Source: an uncultured Glaciecola sp. (GTDB lineage Bacteria > Pseudomonadota > Gammaproteobacteria > Enterobacterales > Alteromonadaceae). Taken from it: a stretch of DNA of 64,000 bases. Positions 1 to 8,960 of the stretch are shown here, piece by piece. The number at the start of each line of letters is the position of its first letter. Within the stretch, counting starts at the first letter, position 1. The translations under genes were made by a program, and so were the position numbers. The notes under the pieces are model-generated. The model had not been told where the DNA came from. It ran no database searches and was given only the letters and a program-made list of their open reading frames with translations. The stretch is from positions 248,001 to 312,000 of the forward strand of contig NZ_CALJHY010000004.1 in NCBI RefSeq assembly GCF_937770335.1. Reading direction: 5' to 3'.

Positions 1-330
1 TTTATTTTTGCGGTTGCCGGCGCAGCCATTATTAAAACCACTACTGAGCACATAAGCTCTGTAGGGAAGCTCGAGGAAATGACATTTGCCACCTGGGTCG
101 CCAATAATCAACTCACCCGTGCCACACTAAAATCAGCGAAAACTTGGCCTCCGAAAAACAATGAACGCGGCAATGTCGATATGCTCGACCGAACTTGGTA
201 TTGGCAACAAGAAGTGCAAGGTACTGCCGACGATAATCTCAAAGCAATTATTATTACCGTAGGCAATGACCCTGAATATCAAGGTTCAATTATTTCCGTC
301 ACTACCTATGTAGCGAAGTCTGATGGGTAG
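1..330 (+). CDS. gspI: Type II secretion minor pseudopilin GspI (5' end outside window)
   Basis: The frame is open from base 1 and ends at a TAG at 328-330. The first visible residues (FIFAVAGAAIIKT) are the hydrophobic helix of a type II secretion pseudopilin; the prepilin cleavage site lies upstream of the window. GspI is a minor pseudopilin at the tip of the periplasmic pseudopilus, with GspJ and GspK. The later WYWQQEVQGT and ISVTTYV stretches fit the GspI globular domain. The stop overlaps the gspJ start by 8 bases, indicating translational coupling. The identification rests on the helix together with the unambiguous J-K-L-M-N order that follows. Confidence 0.9.
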   Translation, partial: FIFAVAGAAIIKTTTEHISSVGKLEEMTFATWVANNQLTRATLKSAKTWPPKNNERGNVDMLDRTWYWQQEVQGTADDNLKAIIITVGNDPEYQGSIISVTTYVAKSDG

Positions 331-955
331 ACTCAACAAACACTTAAAAAATCGCAAACAATCGGGTTTTACCCTCATTGAAATTCTGGTCGCAATGGCC
401 ATATTTGCTCTGATTGCGGTAGGCTCAGTTACTATGTTGACCGCCGTTTCAGCACAAAATGAATTATCCGATGAACGCATGCAAGCACTGCAAACGATGC
501 AACGAGCAATGCTGATTATCGAGCGTGACTTTTTGCAGATGGTGCCACGTAAAACGAGAGTAGAAGGCGACGTATCTGATATTTTGGTATTTGCGGGTGA
601 GTTTGAATTTGAAAGTGAAAGCGACGGAATCGGTTTTGTGCGTTCAGGTTGGCATAACCCGCAGTTAACCTTGCGCAGAAGCACTTTACAATCAGTAGCC
701 TACAGAACTCAAAACAAAGAACTTCAGCGCTTATATTCAACATACGTAGATAACGTTATCGGTTTTGAACCCAAAGTCCGTGTTTTGCTTGAGGGCATTG
801 AGTCAGTGAGTTTCGAATATTTAGATAAGTTTGATAAAAAAAACTTTGAATGGATAGAAGCCGAACCTGTTGAAGAACTTCCTATCGCAGTTGCGATTAT
901 TATAAAATCGGAAGTATATGGTGAAATTCGACGCGAATTTAAGGTGCGCCGATGA
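323..955 (+). CDS. gspJ: Type II secretion minor pseudopilin GspJ
   Basis: This 210-residue protein has a textbook prepilin N-terminus: a basic leader ending in Gly15, then the FTLIE motif and a hydrophobic helix to about residue 40, so the GspO prepilin peptidase should cleave after Gly15. The periplasmic domain (about 45-210) is the expected size for GspJ, a minor pseudopilin that binds GspI and GspK at the pseudopilus tip. It overlaps gspI by 8 bases, and its TGA overlaps the gspK ATG (ATGA at 952-955), so the genes are tightly coupled in one operon. Confidence 0.95.
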   Translation: MGRLNKHLKNRKQSGFTLIEILVAMAIFALIAVGSVTMLTAVSAQNELSDERMQALQTMQRAMLIIERDFLQMVPRKTRVEGDVSDILVFAGEFEFESESDGIGFVRSGWHNPQLTLRRSTLQSVAYRTQNKELQRLYSTYVDNVIGFEPKVRVLLEGIESVSFEYLDKFDKKNFEWIEAEPVEELPIAVAIIIKSEVYGEIRREFKVRR

Positions 956-1998
956 ATACAACTAGACCCTGCTTTCAGCGTAAGCATAGATCAAGTCTGA
1001 GGGGCAACTCACAAGATGGTATTGCCCTCCTCGTTATTTTGCTTATTGTGGCAATTGTCAGCATATTAGCGACTGAAATGATGGCTAGATTGCAGATTAA
1101 CGTAGCGCGAACCGTCAACATCAAAGACAACAACCAAGCCTATTGGTATGCAGTGGGTGCCGAACAGTTTGCTGAAAAATCGTTAAATGACCTTAAAACC
1201 TTATCACCCGACAACATGAATTTGGGTCAACCTTGGGCACAAGTCTTTGAGTACCCCATTAATAGTGGCGGCATTCAAGCTGAATTAATTGACTTACAGT
1301 CATGTTTTAATTTGAATACCGTGGTTCTTCCTGAGTCTCTTTCAGGCGTAGAAAATCAAAACGCAGCAGCAAAAAGCCCAGCCCAAGGCTTTTTTAACCT
1401 CATTCGTTTAAGCACCGAAGATATTGATTCATTTACCGCAGAAACCGTGCGCGATTCACTCAAAGACTGGCTCGACGCAGATAACGATATTAGCGGTTAT
1501 GGCGCTGAGGACGCAGAGTACGAATCATTGCGCTTTCCCTATGTGGCAGCAAATGCGCTTATGACAAACAAATCGGAATTGCGTTTAGTAAATGGAATTG
1601 AAGTGGATAGCCTGCGTAATTTACTCCCGCACGTCTGTGTCATCCCTGACCCTGCATTCAACGCCATGGAAATTAATATCAACACAGTGACAGAAGAAAA
1701 TGCGCATGTAATTGCCGCAATGTTGAATCTTAATTTAGACGCAGCAAAACGCATTATCGCATCGCGTCCGCTAAATGGTTTTGCAGATACTAACGACTTT
1801 CTGTCTGAACCAGAAATTGTGGCAAAAGAGTTAACCGCAGAGCAAAAAGCGTGGTTCGTTATAAAAACAAATTATTTTATGCTACGCACTAAAACCCGTT
1901 ACAATAATGCGACGTTTAAAATGGTTAGCATTTTTAAACTCGATAGTGAAGGTGAAGGTGTCAGCGTGATCAGTAGAGAATTTGGAGGTATTAATTAA
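952..1998 (+). CDS. gspK: Type II secretion minor pseudopilin GspK
   Basis: The 348-residue product starts with an unusually basic leader of about 23 residues, then G-IALLVILLIVAIVS. This is the GspK version of the prepilin motif, in which the usual Glu5 of the mature helix is missing. The large periplasmic domain, with two helix-hairpin-helix-like segments near the C-terminus (INTVTEENAHVIAAML, ASRPLNGFADTNDFL), matches GspK, the bulky cap of the pseudopilus. It overlaps gspJ by 4 bases and gspL by 1. The length agrees with the family (about 320-350 residues). Confidence 0.94.
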   Translation: MNTTRPCFQRKHRSSLRGNSQDGIALLVILLIVAIVSILATEMMARLQINVARTVNIKDNNQAYWYAVGAEQFAEKSLNDLKTLSPDNMNLGQPWAQVFEYPINSGGIQAELIDLQSCFNLNTVVLPESLSGVENQNAAAKSPAQGFFNLIRLSTEDIDSFTAETVRDSLKDWLDADNDISGYGAEDAEYESLRFPYVAANALMTNKSELRLVNGIEVDSLRNLLPHVCVIPDPAFNAMEININTVTEENAHVIAAMLNLNLDAAKRIIASRPLNGFADTNDFLSEPEIVAKELTAEQKAWFVIKTNYFMLRTKTRYNNATFKMVSIFKLDSEGEGVSVISREFGGIN

Positions 1999-3245
1999 TG
2001 GAAAAACTGGCAATACGGTTGGGCTCGACGCCCCATGACCCGGTTCACTGGCTAGTATGGTCTGACACTGAAGAAGAAATCATTGCCTCAGGTGAGTTAC
2101 CCGATGTTGAAGGTTTAGGACAACTAAAAGAACGCGCACCAACTGCGCAAGTAGTTGGTATTGTACCCGGCTGCGACGTCGTATTAAAATTAGTACAGCT
2201 GCCTACTAAAGCAAATCGAAAAGTACTGAACGCAATCCCTTTCATGTTGGAAGACGAGGTTGCGTCTGACATTAGCAAGTCATTTTTTGCTTTTGGTAAA
2301 CGCATTGGTGATAAACAGCAAGTAGCCGTAGTATCGCGTGAAAAACTCGATTTTTGGCAGGCAGTGCTAAAGCAGGCGGACTTGCAATGTGACTTACTGG
2401 TTCCCGATACACTCGCTTTGCCTTGTTTACCGGATACCATCAGCTTGTTAAGTTTAGGTCAGCATGACCAATCTGCATTAATAGTTAGGGCTGATGAATG
2501 GGCCGGTTTTCAAGGTGAGCAAAGTTGGACCTTTTCACTGTTAGAAAAGCAACTAAAAGCTAAAGCTCAATCCATAACGGCTTACTCAGAATTGCAACAC
2601 AGTGAACATCTAGAAGCGTTTTTTGCGCAAACTGACACTGCTGGGGAAAGCAAAACTGATACTCCAACATTTACCGCTAACTACGATAAGTTGCCAATGC
2701 AGCTGCTACTAGATGGTGCTTTGGATATAAAGTTTAATTTGTTGCAAGGCAGTTATCTGGTTAAACGCAAAACTACTAACCAATGGCATAAATGGCGCCT
2801 TGCTGCTGTGCTCGCAATCGTCGCTTTATGCGTTAACTTAGTGAGTAAAACGGTTGAATTAAATTCACTTAAAAACCAACGTCAAATTATTGAAACTAAG
2901 TTACAAGCTAGCATTGATAAAGGCTTTCCTGACTTACCCAGAGCAAGAAATAAAGAAGCTGCGATTAAAAATGAGATAGCTCGCCTTGAAAGAGGTGGCG
3001 GCGGGATCTCTATGTTAGTAATGCTCACTCAAATGAGTCCATCTTTTGCTAACACTGGTGTTACGCCGCAGTCAATCCGTTACGATGCTACGCGCACAGA
3101 ACTGCGCATGCAGTCTGTTGCCAGTAACTTTGAATCTCTTGAAAAGTTTAGGCGTGAAGTCCAATCTTTAGGCTTTGAGGTTGACCAAGGAGCAATTAAT
3201 AATAAAGGCGACCAAGTTGTCGGAACGATTATTATCAAAGGCTAA
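1998..3245 (+). CDS. gspL: Type II secretion inner-membrane assembly protein GspL
   Basis: The 415-residue protein has the GspL layout: a cytoplasmic actin-like domain (about 1-250) that binds the GspE ATPase, one transmembrane helix at about residues 266-284 (WRLAAVLAIVALCVNLVS), and a C-terminal periplasmic ferredoxin-like domain. GspL links the cytoplasmic ATPase to GspM and the pseudopilus. Its ATG overlaps the gspK stop by one base. A 61-base gap separates it from gspM, the widest gap in this part of the operon. Confidence 0.94.
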   Translation: MEKLAIRLGSTPHDPVHWLVWSDTEEEIIASGELPDVEGLGQLKERAPTAQVVGIVPGCDVVLKLVQLPTKANRKVLNAIPFMLEDEVASDISKSFFAFGKRIGDKQQVAVVSREKLDFWQAVLKQADLQCDLLVPDTLALPCLPDTISLLSLGQHDQSALIVRADEWAGFQGEQSWTFSLLEKQLKAKAQSITAYSELQHSEHLEAFFAQTDTAGESKTDTPTFTANYDKLPMQLLLDGALDIKFNLLQGSYLVKRKTTNQWHKWRLAAVLAIVALCVNLVSKTVELNSLKNQRQIIETKLQASIDKGFPDLPRARNKEAAIKNEIARLERGGGGISMLVMLTQMSPSFANTGVTPQSIRYDATRTELRMQSVASNFESLEKFRREVQSLGFEVDQGAINNKGDQVVGTIIIKG

Positions 3246-3306
3246 AACGGCTATGCAGGCCCCGCTATAAAGATATGCGATTACGGTAAGCTATTAAGGT
3301 AAGAAC

Positions 3307-3783
3307 ATGAAAAAATATTTTGGATGGTTTTATGCGCTATCAGAGCGCGAACAAAAAATGGTAAGTGTCGCTGGCATAGTTTCTGCTGTCGCGATCTTCT
3401 ATTTCGGATTATGGATGCCGCTAAATAGCACGTTAGCACAGCAAAAAAACTTACTTGAAAGTCAGACTGAGTTTGCTTCGTGGGTTGAAGGCCAAGCAGT
3501 TAGAGCAGCTAAATTAAGACAGTCCGCGTCTGGTGCGAGTTTTACTGGTTCGCTTACACAACTCGTCAACCAAACCACTCGCACAAGTATGATACAAGTC
3601 GCTCGCATACAACCGGTTGGTGATAACCTACAAATAAGTATCGACGAAGTGTTGTTTGCTGACCTTATGTCCTGGCTAGATTTGATGGAGCGCCGAGGCG
3701 TTATTGTCGTTCAGTCAGATATAACCGAAACAAATAAGGCAGGCTACGTGCAAGTTCGCCGTCTACAATTAGGAAAACGTTAA
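3307..3783 (+). CDS. gspM: Type II secretion inner-membrane protein GspM
   Basis: This short protein of 158 residues begins with YALSEREQKMVSVAG, the typical GspM pattern of a cytoplasmic segment (SxREQxM) before a single transmembrane helix (about 20-40). A small periplasmic domain follows. GspM partners GspL in the inner-membrane platform. An AAGGTAAG Shine-Dalgarno-like stretch lies just before the ATG. The stop is followed directly by gspN with no gap. Confidence 0.93.
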   Translation: MKKYFGWFYALSEREQKMVSVAGIVSAVAIFYFGLWMPLNSTLAQQKNLLESQTEFASWVEGQAVRAAKLRQSASGASFTGSLTQLVNQTTRTSMIQVARIQPVGDNLQISIDEVLFADLMSWLDLMERRGVIVVQSDITETNKAGYVQVRRLQLGKR

Positions 3784-4551
3784 ATGATTGAAATGAAGCC
3801 TTGGAAGTGGGTCATATTGGCTATTTCTGCCTACTTAATTTTAGTCATCGCTTATCTTCCTGCCGCTCATGTAGTGAGCTATGTACAAGATAACACCCCT
3901 AAATTACCCGTGGCAATGGGTCGGGTTGAAGGTACATTGTGGGCAGGTAAGGTAGACAGGATTATTACCCAAGGGATTGTTATGAATAACTTGCGTTGGG
4001 AGTTGTCACCTTGGTCTCTGTTGCTCGGAACAGCGAGCATCGACCTCAATGGCGGTAAAATTAGAGCGAGCGAGCAAGCTTATGTGAAGGGTAATATTAG
4101 TGCCTCATTGTTTAATCTTCAGAATATCAGTGCTCACGAGTTAACGCTTTTCTTGCCTGCCCGCAGCGTCATGGCGCAAGTACCGTTGCCAGTGCCAGTC
4201 ACAGCCGATGGTCGTTTTAGAGTTAATATAAAAGAGTTTGAGTTTAACAACGTATGCGTAAGTTTAATCGGTACAGGAAGTTGGTTAAAAGGTACCGTAA
4301 GTGGACCTAGCGGTGTAATTGATTTTGGTAACTTCGATGCAAACTTGGCTTGTGAAAACGAACAATTTGCAATACAAATACAACCTGTAAACAAACTAAA
4401 CCTTGATGCCAAGGTGTTATTGTCCGTTGCCGGAAAGTATAAAATCAATGGCCGCTTTAAACCATCGGATGATATGCCTAGGGAAGTACAGCAAGCGGCA
4501 AACTTTTTCGGAGCCGCCGATAATGATGGGTTTCGCATAATAAATTTATAG
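3784..4551 (+). CDS. gspN: Type II secretion protein GspN
   Basis: This 255-residue protein has an N-terminal membrane anchor (about 8-28) and a periplasmic region of beta character containing GRVEGTLWAGK and LRWELSPWSLL, which are typical of GspN. GspN is the last gene of the gsp operon in many gammaproteobacteria and is dispensable in some systems; its exact role is unsettled. It begins right after the gspM stop and ends the plus-strand secretion cluster. The next two genes are on the other strand, so transcription should stop between 4551 and 4627, although no strong terminator hairpin was seen there. Confidence 0.9.
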   Translation: MIEMKPWKWVILAISAYLILVIAYLPAAHVVSYVQDNTPKLPVAMGRVEGTLWAGKVDRIITQGIVMNNLRWELSPWSLLLGTASIDLNGGKIRASEQAYVKGNISASLFNLQNISAHELTLFLPARSVMAQVPLPVPVTADGRFRVNIKEFEFNNVCVSLIGTGSWLKGTVSGPSGVIDFGNFDANLACENEQFAIQIQPVNKLNLDAKVLLSVAGKYKINGRFKPSDDMPREVQQAANFFGAADNDGFRIINL

Positions 4552-4626
4552 CTAGCTTTATCATTCCCCATTTTTTCGCTTGCAGTTAGACGAGCCGGTC
4601 TATGTTAGCGACATTGTTCGCGCTCT

Positions 4627-5151
4627 TTAAACAAAAAGTTCAGCATAAAAGAACGCGCTTAAGGTCATTAATGTCGCACTCACATAAATACTTTTTCGGG
4701 TTTCTAGTCCATTGGTCAATTGGCCAATGGCGCCGCCTTTCTGCTTAATATTAACCGTATTGAACATGTCATCCATAGCAGGCCCAAGTTCTGCTCCCAA
4801 TATAAGCTTTTGATATATCTGCTTAGGTAATGGAAGTGAAGCTGTTCTGCCGGTTTGTAGCTTAAGTGCGTTCGCAATGCAGACAACAGCATAGGTACTT
4901 GGGATATCGTCGAGCACATCCACTCCCCCCTCATAACTCACATAGTAATCTGCTAGATGGTGTTGTTGGCAATATTTTACTCGATTAACCGCACCATCCC
5001 GGGTTTCTTGAGTGCTCATTGGTTGGTCACTGACTGACGAAGGCGCATCAACGGCAATAACGTCTATTTCCTCGCTGGCAAACGCCATTGAAAAACTCTT
5101 TCTAGCAGCTTCAATTTTCACTGGGTTTTTCGATGCAACAATAATTTTCAT
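4627..5151 (-). CDS. yjjX: Non-canonical purine NTPase YjjX (inosine/xanthosine triphosphatase)
   Basis: I chose the internal ATG at 5151 (174 residues). The family starts with M-KIIVASKNPVK and an AAGAAG stretch lies just upstream; a longer reading to 5181 only adds unrelated residues. YjjX hydrolyses ITP and XTP and so removes deaminated purines from the nucleotide pool. The visible family motifs are ASKNPVK near the N-terminus, STQETRDGAVNR, and SYEGGVD. The gene is convergent with gspN and downstream of yrfG on the same strand (54-base gap), so it may share that transcript. Confidence 0.9.
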   Translation of the reverse strand: MKIIVASKNPVKIEAARKSFSMAFASEEIDVIAVDAPSSVSDQPMSTQETRDGAVNRVKYCQQHHLADYYVSYEGGVDVLDDIPSTYAVVCIANALKLQTGRTASLPLPKQIYQKLILGAELGPAMDDMFNTVNIKQKGGAIGQLTNGLETRKSIYVSATLMTLSAFFYAELFV

Positions 5152-5205
5152 TCTTCTTTTTAATCCCTTACTTAGCAGCACCAGATATTTTCTGGCTGCG
5201 GGTTG

Positions 5206-5871
5206 TTAAATAATGTCGGCTAATAAATGCATATAATTGTTAGTAGTTGCATGCCCATGTAATTCGTTTTCTGGCTTTTGACTATCAGGGTTGGAAATAC
5301 CTAGCGTATAGGCTATCCCATACGCTTTTGCCGCGTCTAGTATTACTTGGCTGTCGTCTACAAATAAGGTTTTTGCAGGGTCAAATTGTAGGTGAGCCTG
5401 AAGCTTCTGCCATAACAATTGGGATTCTTTGGTAACACCAAATTGGTGCGTTGAAATGAGTTCATCGATATGATCATCCAATTGCGTCTTTTCTACTTTT
5501 AGCGATAAACTCCCTGGGTGTGCATTAGTTACCAATACTACTTTTTTCTTGCTTGCTCTTAATGCATCTAAAAACGGCAATGTATCAGGGCGAAGACTGA
5601 TTAAATGAGCAATTTCATGCTTTGCCTCGACGATATCCAAATCGAGTTTTTCGGTCCAATAGTCAAGGCAATACCATTGTATTTGGCCTTGCACTTCGGC
5701 ACACGAATCATGCATTTCTTGTTTGCACTCTTGTAAGCTTCTACCGTGCTTAAGAGCCAGCTTTTGCGGAAGATGTTCCAGCCAAAATTGATTGTCGAAA
5801 TGTAAATCAAGCAGTGTTCCATCCATATCTAATAAAACAGTTTCGATGTTATGCCAAGGTAAGAGTGCCAA
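5206..5871 (-). CDS. yrfG: GMP/IMP nucleotidase YrfG (HAD family)
   Basis: The 221-residue haloacid-dehalogenase-type phosphatase has motif I LLDMDGTLLDL (nucleophile Asp and general-acid Asp), motif II VLVTNAH, and a motif III/IV region around TLFVDDSQVILDAA. This matches YrfG, which dephosphorylates GMP and IMP. The start appears to be TTG: the sense strand reads AAGGA, seven bases, then TTG, and no ATG lies nearby. It is divergent from nudE with only about 56 bases between them. The order gsp operon - yrfG - nudE - cysQ recurs in related gammaproteobacteria (recalled). Confidence 0.9.
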   Translation of the reverse strand: MALLPWHNIETVLLDMDGTLLDLHFDNQFWLEHLPQKLALKHGRSLQECKQEMHDSCAEVQGQIQWYCLDYWTEKLDLDIVEAKHEIAHLISLRPDTLPFLDALRASKKKVVLVTNAHPGSLSLKVEKTQLDDHIDELISTHQFGVTKESQLLWQKLQAHLQFDPAKTLFVDDSQVILDAAKAYGIAYTLGISNPDSQKPENELHGHATTNNYMHLLADII

Positions 5872-5927
5872 GCGAATTTCCTTGTGATAATCTAAGTAAA
5901 TAAGGGTTAATATAGTATTAGTTTATC

Positions 5928-6506
5928 GTGATATTCGGAGTGAGTAAAATAGACATTAATAAAGAGTTACCGACTATTCATGGCACTGAAATTGTTGCCA
6001 AATCTAAGTTTTTCAAAGTAGAAAAACTCGATCTTGAATTTAGTAATGGTGCAGTACGTGAGTTTGAGCGAATAGTCGGCGGTGGACGCGGTGCTGTTAT
6101 GATTGTGCCATTAAAAGACGCTGACACCATGTTACTCATTCGTGAATATGCCTGTGGTCCGCATTCATACCAACTCGGATTCCCTAAAGGCTTGATTGAC
6201 CCAGGCGAAACCTCAGAACAAGCAGCTAATCGAGAATTACAAGAAGAAGTCGGCTACAAAGCTAGCAAACTACATGCGCTGCATACCGTGCACATGGCTC
6301 CGACTTTTTTTGACGCAAAAATGCACATTTTAATTGCTGAAGGTCTCACACCTCAATTTTTAGAAGGCGATGAACCAGAGCCTCTGGAAGTGATTGAGTG
6401 GCCAGTATCAAAGGTTGATGAATTGCTCGCAAGAGAGGATTTTGTCGAAGCTAGATGCATAGCTGCATTGCTGTTATTTCAAAAGTGGAAGAAGGAAAAT
6501 AGTTAA
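5928..6506 (+). CDS. nudE: ADP compounds hydrolase NudE (Nudix)
   Basis: This is a 192-residue Nudix hydrolase. The Nudix box starts at GFPKGLIDPGET and continues through REL-EEVGY, so the catalytic helix is complete. The downstream MAPTFF and LEGDEPEPLEVIEWP match NudE, which cleaves ADP-ribose, NADH and AP3A-type ADP compounds. No ATG suits the family start. GTG at 5928 is the longest option; GTG at 5940 gives the familiar M-SK N-terminus, but the nearby GGAG overlaps that codon, so the start stays uncertain. cysQ follows immediately. Confidence 0.92.
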   Translation: MIFGVSKIDINKELPTIHGTEIVAKSKFFKVEKLDLEFSNGAVREFERIVGGGRGAVMIVPLKDADTMLLIREYACGPHSYQLGFPKGLIDPGETSEQAANRELQEEVGYKASKLHALHTVHMAPTFFDAKMHILIAEGLTPQFLEGDEPEPLEVIEWPVSKVDELLAREDFVEARCIAALLLFQKWKKENS

Positions 6507-7325
6507 GTGCACCATTCGATTGCAGAATTACTAGAGATTGCTAAAGAAGCTGCTTTTATTGCGGGTCAAGAAGTATTAGATATCTATGACAAAGGCACCT
6601 TCGAAGCTTACCAAAAAGAAGATGAATCGCCGGTAACGAGTGCCGATTACCGAGCCAACGATATCATTATGAAAATCCTCAAAGAACAAACACCCTATAT
6701 TCCTGTGATGTCTGAGGAAACTCCGCAACTGCCATTGGCAGAACGTGCGAAGTGGACTCGATATTGGCTAATTGATCCCATTGACGGTACACAAGAATTT
6801 ATCGCTCGTTCAGGTGATTTTGCAGTAAACATCGCTCTCATCGAGGATAACAAACCTGTAATTGGCGTTATCTATTGGCCTGCAGGGGAGACTTTGTATT
6901 TTGCGAGTAAAAGCCAAGGTGCTTATAAACGCTGCAACGTCGAAACCAAAAAGATTACCGTTAGAGAATTCAGCGTACCTAGCGAAGATGTCATCATGAT
7001 TGCGATTAGTCGACGGCAGTCACGTGAAAGAGTGTTCGAAAGAATGTCAGAAAAACGTGTTTATCAAACGCTACCGGCTGGCAGTTGCTCTTTAAAAGCC
7101 TGCTTTATTGCGGAAGGCAAGGCAGATGTTTTTATGCGTTTAGGCGTGACCGGCGAATGGGACACGGGTGCCTCCCAGTGCATTATTAACGAAGCCGGCG
7201 GACGAATTGTCGCTGCTACGTTTGATGAACTCAGTTACAACCAACGTGAGTCAGTGCAAAATCCAGACTTTGTTGTCCTTGGCGATCAACGCGTCAACTG
7301 GGAAGCCATTATTCGTTACACATAG
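6507..7325 (+). CDS. cysQ: 3'(2'),5'-bisphosphate nucleotidase CysQ
   Basis: The 272-residue protein is of the inositol-monophosphatase superfamily. It shows the metal-binding motifs MSEE, DPIDGTQEF and GEWDTGASQCIINEAGG in the correct order. CysQ turns 3'-phosphoadenosine 5'-phosphate into AMP, recycling the by-product of sulfate activation; sulfotransferases such as those elsewhere in this window also produce it. The start is GTG right after the nudE stop, with AAGGA about ten bases upstream inside nudE. The two genes therefore form a coupled pair. Confidence 0.94.
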   Translation: MHHSIAELLEIAKEAAFIAGQEVLDIYDKGTFEAYQKEDESPVTSADYRANDIIMKILKEQTPYIPVMSEETPQLPLAERAKWTRYWLIDPIDGTQEFIARSGDFAVNIALIEDNKPVIGVIYWPAGETLYFASKSQGAYKRCNVETKKITVREFSVPSEDVIMIAISRRQSRERVFERMSEKRVYQTLPAGSCSLKACFIAEGKADVFMRLGVTGEWDTGASQCIINEAGGRIVAATFDELSYNQRESVQNPDFVVLGDQRVNWEAIIRYT

Positions 7326-7662
7326 TGTAAGTAAATATTGATATCAGTTCCAAGAATTACATTATATTTGGTTAAGAATAACCTGCTAGATGGCCTCATT
7401 ATAGCTTTATTGCTGCTCGTCGAGGATGTAACTCTGACGGTCGGCTAAACTGCAATTATAGTGTGCCCAGAAAATGGGGGAAGACAATTAAGCAGTCATA
7501 GCTTTGTCTTTAATGTAACGTCTCAAAGGAACAATAAGTTTGCGCATTAAATTTTTACTAGATTATGCCAACTAAACCAATTCAAACCAATTCAAACCAA
7601 TGATGATGATATTCAGAAGTACTTTTCACAAGCTCTTCATCGGAAACGTTACCATTGTAAAG
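7326..7662. other. Intergenic stretch after cysQ
   Basis: No supportable gene. A short minus-strand frame ending around 7480 reads MRKLIVPLRRYIKDKAMTA and looks protein-like, but it has stops close upstream and no recognisable family. It may be the tail of a decayed gene. With the peptidase remnant that follows, it suggests an area of past insertion and decay. Confidence 0.35.
7574..7600. repeat. Short tandem repeat, 10-base unit
   Basis: The unit AAACCAATTC is present twice in full and once as its first seven bases, directly followed by a TGA-triplet run (7601-7610). It is non-coding and next to gene remnants. Such slippage-prone repeats are common in decaying DNA; no function is claimed. 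Confidence 0.75.
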
Positions 7663-8018
7663 TCAAAACTTAATAATTCTATAAATAGATTCTAGGCTGG
7701 GATCTTGGCCCTTAAGGTATTGCGACGACGATAGACTCGCAGGTACATTTGGCGCAACCCATAAGCGGTTGTCCTCGGCACCAGCTTCTTGACGAAATGT
7801 TGAGGAAAGTATTCCTGTTTGTTTGCTGTATGGTAAATTGAACCATCCAGCTTCACCTAAAGCGTTTGGTCTTGTGCCTGAAGGCTCACCGACTATTATC
7901 GCATCAGTAAGACGGCTAATTTTCTAAATTCTTTACTATTTTCGATATTGGTAAAGTGCTCACTTTTACCTTGTTGGAATAAACTTCGACCCGCTAACTT
8001 AGGTTTATATTTTCAAAA
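7663..8018 (-). pseudogene. Remnant of an S41-family (C-terminal processing-like) peptidase, frameshifted
   Basis: Reading the minus strand from about 8018 gives YKPKLAGRSLFQQGKSEH, then NSKEFRKLAVLLMR up to two stop codons. The neighbouring frame then continues with AIIVGEPSGTRPNALGE, GWFNLPYSKQTG, LWVAPNVPAS and DPSLESIYRIIKF, ending at TGA (7663-7665). The GEPSGxxPNxxGE...FxLPxS pattern is characteristic of the C-terminal part of S41 serine peptidases. The catalytic Ser region and everything upstream are gone (stop at about 8018), and one frameshift near 7905-7915 splits the rest. It is a dead 3' fragment. S41 proteins of this kind are common in Alteromonadales and Bacteroidota. Confidence 0.7.
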
Positions 8019-8165
8019 AGTGTGTTGAGTGAAAAAAATAAGAGTGTACGGTAATGCTGATACAAGTATATTATAGTGCTTTTATAAACTAGCAAATTAG
8101 GACGAGGGCCGCCATATTTTTGCACATAAACGAAATTTAACTCTTTTTGGCCAGACAGTAAGTAA

Positions 8166-8960
8166 ATGAAAAAATTAATTCGGCAAATACGGTTTAACCT
8201 TATAGATAAAAACAACATACGGAAATACCTACAGTATGCCGTTGGTGAAATACTTTTAGTGGTTATTGGTATCCTCTTTGCTATAAGTATTAACAATTGG
8301 AATGAAAACCGTAAAACGAAGGACGGTTTAACAGTGCGTCTTCAAGAGCTTAAAACAGAATTATTAGCTGATAATAAAAGATTAAATAGTTTTGTGATTA
8401 GACTAAAAAAAGTAGACGCATATGGGCAATATCTTCAAGATTTCGCTCATGATGAGCTTGAAAATGTAGATATAATAAAATTAAGAAAAGCCATTTTCAA
8501 TACTGGATTGCTACTAACCTTCGAAAAGAATAAAACAGCCTATCGGAACATTACAATTTCAGGCGATATTAAGCGCATATCAAATATTGCACTTAAGCAA
8601 GATTTAGCTAATTTTTACAGTGATAACAGTTGGGCACAGACGTATCATGATGATGTCATTATGGAAAGTTATTATGAATATTTGGGTTATATTCACAAGT
8701 TCACAAACCCCGGGGTCTTAAGGTCCTTTTATAAAGCTGAATACGACCGGAAGTCTGATGATGAAATACAAAAAGCATTGACTACAAAAGACACTTTAGT
8801 GGATTGGAGTAGTTTGAAGAATGATTCTAAATTTAAAATTTTATTAGACAGGGTTCAGCTCAGTAGGTTTAATCAAGTTGTTTTTTATCAAAACGATTAT
8901 AGAAAAGATGCTACTAATATTTTGGCCATGATTGAAAATGAATTGGAAAAAGGCAGCTAA
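8166..8960 (+). CDS. DUF6090-like single-pass membrane protein
   Basis: The 264-residue protein begins with a basic segment, then YAVGEILLVVIGILFAISINNWNENRK (about 39-65): one transmembrane helix followed by a conserved NNWNE motif. This N-terminus is characteristic of the DUF6090 family, which I recall mostly from Bacteroidota; the function is unknown. The remainder is helical and charged, rich in Lys, Asn and Asp. Base composition is clearly more AT-rich than the flanking conserved genes, and the neighbours are a peptidase remnant and a gene desert, so horizontal gain is likely. No strong Shine-Dalgarno is visible before the ATG. Confidence 0.7.
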   Translation: MKKLIRQIRFNLIDKNNIRKYLQYAVGEILLVVIGILFAISINNWNENRKTKDGLTVRLQELKTELLADNKRLNSFVIRLKKVDAYGQYLQDFAHDELENVDIIKLRKAIFNTGLLLTFEKNKTAYRNITISGDIKRISNIALKQDLANFYSDNSWAQTYHDDVIMESYYEYLGYIHKFTNPGVLRSFYKAEYDRKSDDEIQKALTTKDTLVDWSSLKNDSKFKILLDRVQLSRFNQVVFYQNDYRKDATNILAMIENELEKGS

